A model generated the notes under the pieces. That model worked only from the letters and a program-made list of their open reading frames with translations, was not told the origin of the DNA and ran no database searches. Below, in pieces: positions 45,501-56,883 of a stretch of DNA of 64,000 bases. Source of the stretch: Pseudevernia furfuracea (Eukaryota > Ascomycota > Lecanoromycetes > Lecanorales > Parmeliaceae); contig JAIUPT010000035.1 of NCBI GenBank assembly GCA_022315425.1, positions 1 through 64,000 on the forward strand, in the 5' to 3' direction. The translations under genes and the position numbers were made by a program. Position 1 is the first letter of the stretch. Every line of letters starts with the position of its first letter.

Positions 45501-46720
45501 GATGAGTGCACCTTTCATAATAATGTCATTATCGTCGTTAGTCACGATTAGTCGTTTCTTGACTGCATCGAAGAAGAGTTCATTGCGAATCAGAGTATTA
45601 AGAGACAGCAAATTGATGTTCATCTCTAGACAGAAATGAATATTCTTAATGAACAAACGACATTCTTCGTCGTTGTCATCGTCATTAATGATTGAAGTAT
45701 TTAGTTGAATGATTTCTCTGTGTGTTACATACACTGTTTCTCCGTCACAGACCTTCATCTTAATTGATTCGTTTAATAGGATTAAATCTTCGCGATATTA
45801 GATTATGAAGTATGTGTAATGTAAGGATGCTGCGGAGTTAAAGTAAAAGTCAGAGTCTTTGATGCTGACGTTTATAGCACAGCAGACCTTTTCCTTCTCT
45901 TTGTTCTTGTTCTTATTCTTGTTTTTAGACTTCTTCTTTTAAAATTCGATCAGCCTGTCTTTGTTTTTATCACGTCAGGCCTGATTAGTCTTTTTTGAGT
46001 GGGTCATCCAGCAGTCTCCTCTATGAAACCAGTTACATTCGTCACACTTGATTCTCTTGCCTTCGCCTTTCCCTTGAGACTTCGGCTTGGAATTGGAGTT
46101 GGCGTTGAAGTTAGTCGAATTTGTCTTTTCAGCGGCCTTTAAGGCCTTGAAATTGAATTGATCAATGATCAAAACCTTCTGCCTCCGCTCCCTGTTCAAA
46201 ACCCTCTCGCACATGTCGTCAAAGTCAGGTTTTAGAGGTCTTTCGTTGGCGTCTTTGTCACGGGAGTTGATAACGATTTCGACAAACGAGTTATAGAATG
46301 ATGGGAGGTCATGTAAGAATGTTGTCGTTACGATTCATTGTGGAATGGTCGAATCCAGCTTCATGAGCGAGACTTTGGCCTTCTTAATGGTTTTCACTCA
46401 ATCCGTCATATTCTTACAGTTGTTTAGGGTCGTACGACTCATAATACGTCACAGAATCTCCCTTGAGGTATATCCTTTGAATTTGTATTGGTTTCTGAGT
46501 CGTTGAACCATCTGATAGACACCTGACATATCAGCGATATGAATCAGTCCTCCTGATTTCAGCGAGAAACGAATACTATCGATAATGTACTTATTGACTG
46601 TCTTTCAATAGACGATTCTTTCGCTAAATGCCTTGTCTGTTTCCTTGTTCATTTGAACAGATATCGTGTCGTGTTCGATTAGAACATCATCGATGTCAGT
46701 CATTTCACATATGTCAAGAA
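42587..46720 (-). pseudogene. Decayed copia gag-pol
   Basis: RNase H (KSITETEYMTSANTAQKAVW, HINVSYHFVREL; 42587-42955), reverse transcriptase (VTVYVDDIQI, GPCTYYLSMRM; 43154-43657), integrase and protease remnants (44598-45758), and a Gag zinc knuckle C-x2-C-x3-H-x3-C (about 46010-46050, KCDECNWFHRGDC). The reading register is mostly kept across stops that again fall at Trp or Gln positions (for example a TAG before SPREWYE at about 43700, and a TGA after RYR at about 45105). AT-rich bias is stronger than in element 1. Confidence 0.8.
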
Positions 46721-47024
46721 TGGAGTTGTATCAGTGATCTCAATTCTTGACCCCATTCAGCATTGAGATGATGCAGCTTGTGCTTGGTGATGCAAATGTA
46801 AAAGACCTGTTCTTATGTAAAAAGATCTTTTCGATTGCAGTTAAGACTTTCTCTGGTTGCTGCTTCGAAGGGGGCGTTAGTTCATCAATGTCCTGTTGTT
46901 CGATTTGTTCAGATATCGTCTAGACCAGCAGAGTACAGAGTGAGCTGAGTGGATTGAGTATGCTTGAAAAGAGTGCTCTGAATGTTAGTTCTAGGGCAAA
47001 GATTCAAATTCTATCTTCTATGTC

Positions 47025-47040
47025 AATCGGGCTTATAATC
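47025..47040 (-). promoter_or_regulatory. Mutated primer-binding site, copia element 2
   Basis: After the 5' LTR the minus strand reads GATTATAAGCCCG, the element 1 site (GGTTATGAGCCCG) with two G-to-A changes. Initiator-tRNA half-molecule priming is inferred. Confidence 0.6.
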
Positions 47041-47236
47041 TGTTATAGGCTATAGTGGATGAAGGATAGAAAGCATATAGATCTATGGTGAGATTCATGA
47101 GGTATAAGACCTCATAGATAACAAAGAAATGCTACAAACATCGGTGTAGAAGCAAACTACGACATGTAGTCGACATGCAGTCGACATGTATGGAAGAACG
47201 CTAGAACATGTATGGAATGGCCTAGACACAGTCCGA
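47041..47236 (-). repeat. 5' LTR of copia element 2, clipped
   Basis: Differs from the 3' LTR by about six transitions, all C-to-T or G-to-A in this copy, and by one fewer 11-bp unit. It lacks the final CA before host sequence. Confidence 0.85.
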
Positions 47237-47599
47237 ATTCACTGCACCAGTGTCCAGCTTACTCCATATACCACGAGCGGCGCCAACGACCGCTCCCGGG
47301 AGTAGGTCGTACAAAGCACTGACATCTTCTGGTGGCACTGAACGAACTGCGGGAGCAGGTCTAGCAGTGCTAATCCCTTTGGGCAACGGTATGAAAGTTC
47401 CCGCAAGGCTAAGGATCGGTGATTTGCAAGGCGAGTGGGCTCATGAAGGCATCGGTTTTTCTCGAGTTCCTTTCGAATGTAGTGACTAAGTTCATTACAA
47501 GCGATGAGGCTTGGTCTTACGTCTAGAGTTTCCATAGATTGATGTAGCTCGTACATGTCAACACATGCAAAGTAAGCCCATTTCAGCATATTCTCTGAT

Positions 47600-50338
47600 C
47601 AGCCATCAAATCTTAAACTCACTATAGCTGTAATAATGGCATGTGAAGAAGAGAAACAAGTGTGTACCAAGTAGAAGAGAGGGTTATTCCCAGAACCTCC
47701 ATGCCGTACAAGCTATTGGACCTTTTGTCGGTTGGGAACGACAGATTTGCGCCAAGCATGATAGCAGCTAGTGATTAAGCTAATGCTAACGAGGTCTAGT
47801 CTACGGAGAGCAGGGTTACAAGGTATGACGAAATCAGCTCGGGAATATATTAATCCGGTCCACCCCTCGAGAGTCTGAGTTATTATACTATGACTTAGGC
47901 TTCTATATCACACCCTCCTTTCCTTCATCATCGGCGTATTGACGAACCTACGCAGCATCTTGAAATGCACGACTTAGATTTCCTACTCTTCGCCGAATTA
48001 TCTCCAGTTCACACAGGTCCAGTAAAGAAAGGGCCGTTTTAAGGTAGCAATGCTCGTAAACGCTAAGCCCTCGAACGATTATGAAAATTCGACAAACAAA
48101 TTGGCACCCTTACTCCACGAGACCCACGATCGATTAATCGATGCGCAAATGCCGATTCTATCAGACCTTGACAAGTGAGTCTTATCACTGATGACACGAT
48201 GAAACGCTCTAGCCCATACAGATAGCTGAAGAAAATCCCGACTCACTTCGAGGGAACGCGGGTCGAAAGAGCGAGGTCGTAGGTTCTGTGGGCCGTTCTT
48301 GTTTCTATGATCGCAATAGGTGTGCGTAGAGCATTAGGCGACGCCCCTCGCAGCAACGGTGGGTCTATTCACCATCTAGACTGAGGTGCCTGATGGAGAA
48401 GCGCTAGTGTAATGTCTGACTGCTCGGTGCCAGGGATCAGGGTGGGCTGAGCATTGCGAACAGTCAGATCGTGGATTGATGTCACGCGCCTTCCCGCAGT
48501 CGCATAAATTGAGGCGTTGCGGCGCATTCATTGAAATCACAAATCGGTCGATGAAATTGCAATCGTCGATTAATGCACAGTGAAGTAATAGAGACTTGGT
48601 GAAACTTGTCAGGCAGACTAGAGACTGCCAGCTCTCAAGGTAGTTGCACAACTTTCGTCCCACAAGGGTGGATGCTCCTTTCGAAGGGCTATCGTTGATG
48701 AGATGACCAAGGCATTTTCTGCCACAATCTAAATGTTGCCGTCTTTTGAGAGGAGCCAGCCCTGATCACCAAGATTTACTGTTGTTTTTTCCCTCTTATT
48801 ATTGTGTCTAACCAGCTCGACGGTGGCCAAAGAGTACCAAATGACGTCACACTGCTCCTACATATGCACACCTAGGCACCCGTGTTTTCTCATTAGTCGC
48901 CACAGTCGGACTATGGGGTCGTGGGTCTTCTAGTGGGCCTCCTAGTGAGTCCTAAAGCGGATACGCGTCGACAGCAAACTCCAAGTATACTCGTTCTTCT
49001 CTTCACAAGCAAGTGGCTCTTCATTCGATTCTATCTCATACAGGCTGTACATGAAGTCACGCTGCTCGTACCTCTGCATACCGAGGCTCTTCGCATTTCG
49101 ACTAAGCGGGGTAAACGGCACCGTCGCGCTACTGACCGGTACTCAAAAACATAGAACGTTGATGCATTCCTCCCAATGTATCAGATCCATAAGATCTGCA
49201 ATGATGCGGGAAGTACGGCACAAGCGGTATTTATTGACTAATCACGGATTTCAACAGCCTTACCGGCAGTGCATACGGGCTTGGGCTTGGACCAGGAAGA
49301 TACTCTACTGATGAATGACCGTGGACAAATCTAAACCGCGAACCAGGAATGCGCTGACCTCCGTTCTACATCTTGAAGATGTTTCTGCTTCATGAGTCAT
49401 GCCTTGTCTAGATCAGGCTCTTCAACCAGCTTTGTTTCTCAGTCTTTTGAAAGCGGCGGCGAATGGGTAGATCGAAACCTTGATGGAGAAGAATCTGTTT
49501 TTCTGAGTAAGATCGGGCGCTGCTAGAAAATTTAGTGTTGATTACTGCAGGTCCAGATAATATGTGTGATACTGATTTGGTCGGAAGATTTGCCGACCCT
49601 GCGTCTGGCACTATATATTCCTGGTAAGACCAAAGGGATGATGGTAAAGTTCGCCAGAGTTCTCCGATTCAAAAATTGTCCATGATCAGGCCGCCATTCA
49701 CTATCGAGTTTTGTGTGGACACGTGCTTCCTCTAGGATTTCTCTTCGGAGTTTCCCAGCTGGGCACTTGCATACCACCACCACTTTAATCTGTGTTTTCT
49801 ATTATTAGCAAGGCTCACCTCGTGGTATGCATGATTTGCATGATTACTTCACATTTGGCCTACCTTCAATTATTGAAAGCTTTACCTTCAAACTAGTTTG
49901 ATGGTCGCTACTGCTATCGTCACCCACTTTCCGACACCTGGCCGGCTTTCGATAGTCAACTATGACATCGAATACACCCCCCTCCCACTTCTAGATGTAA
50001 CACTGTTATCAAAAGCTGCCTTAAGGTAAACCTGTTGCCGAAGCTAATCTCACGGCTGACCTCTTTCTTCGGAGTCGTCAGGGTTAGCCTTTTAGCGCCG
50101 TCCAATCACGAGATGTACCTGCGAGTAATGGGGAGGTCATGAGCAAGGCCTTCAGATTTCTGGTTAACCCATCCGACCAATCGCCAATGACCAGATGATC
50201 TTTAGCCAGGACTGGCGGTGTTTGGTGTCAGCTCCGCCCGTGAAATCCTTACGGGATTGGGAAGGTGAGGGATTTCTTGTGCGTAAAAGGCAATATCGAG
50301 GAGGGTCGAGGCAGCTTTTCAAGTTTTGCTACAGGGTG
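47600..50338. other. Intergenic, one exon-like stretch
   Basis: No full gene. An ATG at 48050 opens 42 codons (MLVNAKPSNDYENSTNKLAP…) ending at a GTGAGT donor-like site, but the following sequence stops at once, so it may be a decayed first exon. Remaining frames are without motifs. Confidence 0.4.
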
Positions 50339-50346
50339 TATAAAAG
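50339..50346 (+). promoter_or_regulatory. TATA box of the multicopper oxidase gene
   Basis: TATAAAAG lies 70 bp before the ATG at 50409, a usual distance for fungal genes with short leaders. Confidence 0.5.
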
Positions 50347-50408
50347 AGATCAAATACCCGTCTGACTTTCCTGTTCATATTGCAAGCTTTCTACCCTAGG
50401 CTACCCTG

Positions 50409-52287
50409 ATGGCTGCCATGATGTTCCAAAGATCTTTTCTTCTCTTTGCCTTGGTCTACGGCGTTTACGTAACTGCTGCTGTTTACAACTGGGATGTCAC
50501 TTGGGTCAACAGAAACCCTGATGGTTTGTACGAAAGACCTGTAATAGGAATCAACAATCAATGGCCAGTCCCAGCAATCATGGCCAACGTTGGTGAACAA
50601 ATCACTGTTCATCTGACCAACCAACTGGGAAATGAGACGACAGGTGTGCATTTTCATGGTATCTTCCAGAGAGGCACCAATGCAATGGATGGCCCAACAG
50701 GAGTGACACAGTGCCCAATCGGCCCTGGCGAGACTTTCACCCATGTCTTTACAGTAGTTACTACTCAAAAGCCAGCATTCGAGGAGTCAAATGCTAACAT
50801 CTGAAACAGATTACTCAGCCTGGCACTTACTGGTATCATTCCCATAATATGGGTCAATACCCTGACGGTTTCAGAGGGCCAATCTTGATCCATGACCCAG
50901 CCTCACCTTACGCTGGCCAATACGATGAAGAGCTCGTGCTGACCCTATCGGATTGGTATCACCAGCAGATGCCTGATCTAATTCCCGGGTTTCTATCCCC
51001 GAAGCAGAATCCTTCCGGAGCAGGCGAGTCCGCATCGTCCGCACGTGGGAACAAGGAATGCTTATATCTTACCATGCAGAACCAATTCCTGATTCAGCAA
51101 TCATCAACGACAATGCGACAACGTCGTTCGCTATCACACCCGGCAAGACCTACATGGTCAGGATCATCAACATGTCCAACTTTGCCTCATTTTTTGTCAC
51201 ATTTGACCAACATGAAATGACTATCATCGAAGTCGATGGAGTCTATACCGTAGCCAAGGTAACAGACCTTATCTACCTATCTAACGCTCAGCGCATGAGT
51301 GTTTTGATAACTGCAAAGCCTAAAGCTAGCGAGAATTTCGCCTTCGTTGGCGCCATGGATCCTACGATGTTTGACAGTGTCCCTTCTACGTTGGATCTTA
51401 ATGCTACTGGGTACCTGGTATACGACACCGCGAAGCCCTTACCGACCGTAGCTCCATCTTTTGGCTCCTACGATGGCGGATTGGCCTTGGACGATTTCGG
51501 CTTAGTGCCGTACGACAAGCTAGCCCTGTTTGAGCCTGTGACGCGCCAGGTTGTGTTCAACGTGAACTCTGGAGTTACTGATAACCAGAATCGGTTGATC
51601 CCTTCCTACCTTATCGGGCTTCGACGTTGTATCACTGACTTACGGTCTCAGGTTTACCATCAACAACATCACGTACACGGAACCGAAAGTGCCCAGCCTC
51701 TACACAGCCTTAAGCGTGGGAGATGATGCCACCAACCCAATTGTCTATGGTTATGCCGCCAACGCTCAAGTATTGGACTATAACGACACTGTTGAGGTAG
51801 TAATCAACAACTTCGACACGGGTGGCCATCCGCTGCATTTACACGGCCACAACTTCCAGATAGTACAACGCTCCGCGACCAATGCTGGCGCCTACGGTGG
51901 AAAACCTATTGACCCCCCAGCGACTCCCATACGCCGCGATACCATCAAGGTCAACGCGGGTGGGTACGTAACCTTTCGCTTCATAGCAAATAACCCAGAT
52001 AAGTATACCCTACCCCCTGTTCCTTCCCAAGCACCTTCGCTAACCAAGAGCCTGCACGCGTCTGGGCGTTCCACTGCCATATAGAGTGGCATATTGTTGC
52101 CGGCTTCTTCGCAACCTTTGTAGAAGCGCCTTTGCACCTACAATCGCAAAGCGTGCCCGCCGATCAAATTCAGGTGTGCAAAGACCAAGGACTGCCATAC
52201 CAGGGCAATGCAGCCGCGAATACCCACAACTATACGGACTTGGATGGTGCGAACAATGTTCCTCCGCCTATCAACGATCAGTCGTGA
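50409..52287 (+). CDS. Fet3-like multicopper oxidase with unusual introns
   Basis: Five exons are inferred: 50409-50753, 50810-51023, 51080-51593, 51652-51998 and 52058-52287, giving 549 aa. Introns 1 and 3 are GT-AG (56 and 58 bp); intron 2 fits only as GC-AG (GCGAGT…GCAG) and intron 4 only as AT-AC (ATAAGT…GCAC, with branch-like GCTAACC). Each junction restores conserved residues. A signal peptide lies at residues 1-24. Copper ligands are all present: HFH (81-83), HSH (125-127), HPLHLHGH (417-424) and HCHIEWH (479-485). The N-terminal YNWDVTWVNRNPDG pattern is that of Fet3/ferroxidases. No C-terminal membrane anchor is seen, so it is probably secreted, as in Abr1-type pigment oxidases. Either iron oxidation or phenol/pigment oxidation is possible. 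A last short exon could replace the TGA. Confidence 0.85.
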
Positions 52288-54212
52288 GCTAAACCTTTAC
52301 ATCCATTGGCACTTTCTACGTTCAAGTTCGCTGATATGAATGCAGATCACTTACCTGATTGCATATGTTGGCACCACAAGAATCAAGCTGGATGAGATGG
52401 AAATTCATATTCAGTCACTATTGTAGTAGTACGGGCAAAGATTAAGTGGTTGTATGGCTCGAATCACGTGTTCAGCTCATAAGGTTTTAACCTTCGCCAA
52501 TCCTTTTCCTCTTGAACAGTCGTTTACCTTCAGCTTCCAAATCGACTAGGGCCTCCACCAATATCATAATATATAAAATCCTTCAGTTACTTCTCTTTAT
52601 CAAAGTCTGCGTTCCAACAGCGCACTCAACTTCTTCCTTTCCCTTAGGTCGATATCTCGTCCCTCAAACAGAAACGCATTCTTCTACTGTGTCTCACCTA
52701 CTACGTTGATTTAAGTTAGCCCCTAGTCAGCGCCAATTTAACTCCTGAGGTAGCGACGATCATGTCCTTTAAGCATCTAGTAGCCTGATGATATCCCGCG
52801 CCTCTTCCAAGTTACGAGTAGGATGATTTAGTTGACCAAGCCACCGTCAGAGAGGGGCAATCCCGCACAAGGTGGTTGCGGGAGCGGCCTAATGCAACCC
52901 TACAGTACAAGCCCCTGGAAAGGTAACAGTGCATCGTTTGGAACAATTCTAGCTTTTCTGCAAGTTGCCTTCATGTACCTCGACAATGTGTGCAGAAGCC
53001 ATCTGTCTTATTGGAACCAAATTATCAGCGCTTCAAGCCGACTTCTGCCATCCGAAGAGTGCCATCGGGACCTCAAGGTTCATTATCAGCGACGAAAAAC
53101 GAGCGGGACAGGTCGCCGTGCCGAGGGTTACCCAACCCGCTAATTCGAATTCTCGCTGTTCCCCACTTCTCCTGGTGCGGCTTCACGAGAATTCGTCAGT
53201 CATCCCGGGGTCCGCCGACGCAGAAGGGGATGTACAAGTGCGGCGTGAAATGAGGTCAGATGATATCGAGAAGCTCGGCTAGAGGCGAAAGAAGTTCATC
53301 TGCAACTGCGAATAGCATCGACGCTAGGGCTACTGATCTGCAACACATGTGGCATGATTGCATGAACGTATGCAAGTGAGCATGCACCAAGATGCGTAAT
53401 CGCCCGACACTTTGGCTGCCGCACTACCCGATGATGGTCCATGGGTTATAGTGAGAAATCGGGTAGCTTGGGTTAGCCTTCCTGGCGAGTCATAATCACG
53501 ACACGGCACGTGAGCTAGTTACTTCGAAACCAACATTAGACGCTTGTCAATCTCGCTTTCACAACTTAAGGCTTTCGATGAGAGTTGTGGCGGGTCTTCG
53601 GGCTAGAAGGGGTTTGGCGCTCCTTGTTTCTTACTAGATAGAATGCCTACATTTCAGGACTTCCCGTTCGCAAACGAGTCACTTGCATGATCGGCCGAGA
53701 TGTCACGCAATGGGTAAAAAGGCCCCTGAGAGCGGAAGGATCGAAAGTGGGCCTGCCACGCTTAGTGCTTTCTTACCTGCATATTTGACATGATTCCCGG
53801 AGAATAAAAATTCCCCGGGGGCGGTTGGGGACGATCGGGAATAACATCTAGTGGACAAGAATAGCCGAAAAAACGATGGCTTGCATTTGCGTAACGCGGA
53901 CCTGCTTCCTCTAACTGGAAGGTAGTCTGGAGCCAGATTGTCGGGACACGCTAGTTTGGGTCTTGAAACTGGACACCGCGTACTCTGGGCCGCAAGATTC
54001 AACCATGCCTCACTCTTTCCCGGAACCGACTTCCCCGTTATCGCTCAAGGATTGATTGTACGTAACCAAGCGGCATGGCGGCCCAACGATGTGTTTCCGC
54101 ATTAGCCATACGCCAAGAAACTCCACTGCCGTCTCTCGCATGTTGTTGTCAGATGCCATCACGGATGAAGGAATGATCGGTACCCAATTTTGAGCTCCAC
54201 ACGCAGCGCACT
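52288..54212. other. Intergenic
   Basis: Normal composition and no recognised gene. Frames at 52832-53282 (+) and 53703-54216 (-) lack motifs and start or splice support. Confidence 0.4.
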
Positions 54213-54586
54213 TCACGTAAGATCGACTGGAAGTTCTTCCGCCACTCTTTCCAGAGTAAATGCTGCATGGTCATTACGGCAGTCTCTTGCCCAACAAATT
54301 GGCCATAGAACGGAAACGGCTAGCATTGAAAAAGCCCAGAAAATGGTGGATTGATAGCCGGAGGGATCAAGTCCCAAATTACGTATTCGCCACCACTGGG
54401 TCGTTTCCAACCAGCTGCCATATTCAGGAAACGGTGCACTCCTTCAGGTCTTGTGGTTCGTAATTTCTCCAACCGCCATGAGCTCCGCTTTTCGATAGAT
54501 ATAAGTTCGATAACGATCAATATTGACCAAGCCGCTGGGTTACGATATGACCTTGAACTCAGTCGCTGGCAGTGTCTGTGTGACAA
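54213..54586 (-). pseudogene. Decayed relative of the small secreted protein at 54737
   Basis: The minus strand encodes GWKRPSGGEYVIWDLIPP, which resembles GLDRPGDDEYVIWPVTPT in the gene next door. The frame then shifts to a C-terminal-like stretch (CRNDHAAFTLERVAEEL). No signal peptide is found. It is likely a tandem duplicate that has lost its reading frame. Confidence 0.4.
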
Positions 54587-54736
54587 TTTTTTCGCAGTTG
54601 GGAAAGATGGCCTTTGGATCCGAGGATGAGTTTGGTTTAGCGACGGCCTCGTTCAGACAGACACTTTTGACCTAAAGTAGTCCGTCTACGCAGCAAAGAA
54701 TACGGTCTTGTCACTCCGAAAATGCTCCTAATCGGC

Positions 54737-54997
54737 TCAACTGCCGATGCTGGAAGCCTTGCAAGCTACTACATTGGTACAGTCCTCGGCCAAAGGTGAG
54801 AAATGTACACTTCCTCCGGGCCACCGGCACGCTTTGTAACCTCGGCTGTGATTAATTGCAACACATTTCCCAGTGGTCGGAGTCACGGGCCAGATGACGT
54901 ACTCGTCATCACCGGGCCTGTCAAGACCTGCAATCACAGTTGGGAGGATCGTTGCGACAGCTATGCCAACTCGCAGCGTCACAGACAATATTTTCAT
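54737..54997 (-). CDS. Small secreted cysteine-containing protein
   Basis: 86 aa from the ATG at 54997 (an in-frame ATG at 55021 would add eight charged residues before the signal peptide). A signal peptide spans about residues 1-23 (MKILSVTLRVGIAVATILP…). The mature part of about 63 residues has four Cys, enough for two disulfides, and no recognised domain. Size, secretion and Cys content fit an effector-like or antimicrobial-like protein, which is inference only. A partial relative lies 150 bp downstream. Confidence 0.5.
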   Translation of the reverse strand: MKILSVTLRVGIAVATILPTVIAGLDRPGDDEYVIWPVTPTTGKCVAINHSRGYKACRWPGGSVHFSPLAEDCTNVVACKASSIGS

Positions 54998-55021
54998 TTG
55001 CTTTTCGAGGCTTACGCTCAT

Positions 55022-56883
55022 GAACTGATTGCTTCAGAAGATAAAAAGCAGGTAGACAAATGAAAAAGCTTGCGAGGAAGGCATGTATTTGGCCTTGGTC
55101 TACGACAAAGCCAGCAACATTGCGACAAGCGATTGCACCATGAGGCTCGAGCTGTGCACTAGCAAGCTAGATCAGTAGGTGTAGCCACTGCACCAGGGAT
55201 ATATTACCAGCGTGAGTGTTCCAATGTCTTCACGAATAGACCAAAAGGCCTGAAATAGCTGAATAGCCCATAATTCTGGGAGCATAGACATGAAGTGAGA
55301 AATCGGGCTATTTTTTTGCATGCAGACGTGGATGAGGGGGGCGAAAGAATACTGACTTGAATGAATAATTAAAAAGCTGAGGTAAGATAGGTATATATAG
55401 AGCTTCCAAATAACACGAATCTCTGCAGTTGACAAGTCTATCAAATCCACAAATAGCATCATTCATGGATGTCTCAACCCCGATATGTGAAGGCGACTTT
55501 AAGACGCAGGAACCCCCAGTCCCATTGGAACGAGACATCTGAGCATCTAGTCTCAGTGCTGGATGAGGCCCGAATCTTTGACGGAAAGCAACGTGTTCAA
55601 TACCAATAGTGGGTCAACAGATATCCGCAGTCTGTACGCGTCAGGTGTAGCAAGGCGATTCTTGGATCTCGTCAATTGGCTTCTAGTCACAATGGTAGAC
55701 AAAGGGATAGGAAAGACTCCTCGAGAGACGCTGGTATGTTTATAATGATTGAAGTGAGGGGCGATAAGGTACATGGACGCTTTCGCGCAGGCCAAAACCT
55801 GTTGTAAGACAGCCACATTGGGTCGACTTTGTGACCGGTGCCGACTTTTTGCACCTCTGAGCGCTGGAAGTTGAGGGAATTCACGACGTCGGATCATCTT
55901 CACCAAGTTGCACCTCCAACTCCGCGATTGGTCTTTTTTCTCAATCACAAGTCTCCATTATCTCCACTTGAATATATTTTTGCATTCCTGCCTTCCTCTC
56001 AATTCTCGTGTTAACGAAGCCGGGTGTGAAAAATGCTCTATTCTGCTTCTCGGTCGCATCATTCCGAATATTCATTATTGTACACCATCTGCTCAGCCAA
56101 AACGTCAGGCTCTATTGGAGTTGATGAGAGGTTATGGATTGACTGTCTAGCTATGGAGTGGTATGTGGTAAGGCTACTCATATACAATGTGAAGCCCATG
56201 CCAAGACTATGAGTCTTTGGCCACCATGAGAGGTAGCTACAACACTTGTACTAGTGCTGCAGCAATTTCCAACGGGCTCAATCGGCTTTCGCACTTGCTT
56301 CAAATGACTTGGTGATTTGACCTGGATATCTTTCGTTGACGATGCTTGACCATACAAATTGGGTATAACCGTATAAGATTGGTGATGAGGTTTGGAAAGC
56401 AGGATTCGCGAGGGGAGCGGTTACTTACTAGTAGCCTACCTTAGGTACCTTAGTACCCAACCCGTGCCCTAAGACGACTTGCCTTAGGCTGGAAAGCACA
56501 CCCAATGATTAATGATTACATATTCGCGACGCTCATATAGCGTGACGCCGTCCCCGGGACCATTCCTTATGAGGCGCAAACACAAGCCTGCAATTGGTGG
56601 GAGTGATGCAGACAGCCGAACCGCTGTGCAATACGAGCCTTAAAATGCACCCTCCTGGCACATCACACATGGGAGCGAGCCATCCCGAGCAAAGTTACTG
56701 GTAATGCATTTCTGCGGCAGGCGAGCTGAACACCATGGCTAATAATAGGATGAACCATCTGGCATGGGCTGACGTTGCCTTCACCTCGATCTATTTTCTC
56801 GCACACAGGCGCAGGCAGAGAAAATCGTCTGCCAAAGCGAGCGCGTTCGAGGACGGTGTTTGGAAGTAGCACTCCAGAAAATA
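55022..56883. other. Intergenic
   Basis: Short frames only. 55320-55470 shares short blocks (CGAAAGAATACT and AATAGCATC with a nearby ATCCA) with 61530-61670, suggesting a small dispersed repeat. No gene called. Confidence 0.4.

Larger units (their letters stand above)
42321..47236 (-). mobile_element. Ty1/copia LTR retrotransposon, family 2
   Basis: 4.9-kb element in the same orientation as the gene it interrupts. LTRs are at 42321-42529 and 47041-47236. It is flanked by a 16-bp target duplication with one mismatch (42304-42319 and 47235-47250), two bases of which overlap the clipped 5' LTR. A purine tract (AGGGGGAG on the minus strand, 42530-42537) precedes the 3' LTR. More decayed than element 1. 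Confidence 0.9.
41719..47589 (-). pseudogene. Unrecognised gene split by a second copia element
   Basis: The 5' part (about 47450-47237, minus strand) encodes a frame containing VSALYDLLPGAVVGAARGIW and SKLDTGAVNS. After the element the same register continues at 42320-42190 (DIATRAFRTIVVALHNNVPT…ENMFWDAAGPSNL), and after a likely intron at 41719-42114 (GGFFLQPTSISNSDALDAW…). The pieces are low in charge and rich in Ala, Val and Asn, like fungal secreted proteins; the family is not recognised. The 5' end of the gene was not found. A donor/acceptor pair at 42182/42115 is out of phase by one base, so extra damage is possible. Confidence 0.5.

Noticed and set aside
34775..46720. Alternative genetic code (TGA as Trp, TAA/TAG as Gln) in the copia elements
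   Set aside because: TGG, CAA and CAG are used in the same frames and host genes use standard stops; C-to-T mutation explains the pattern more simply.
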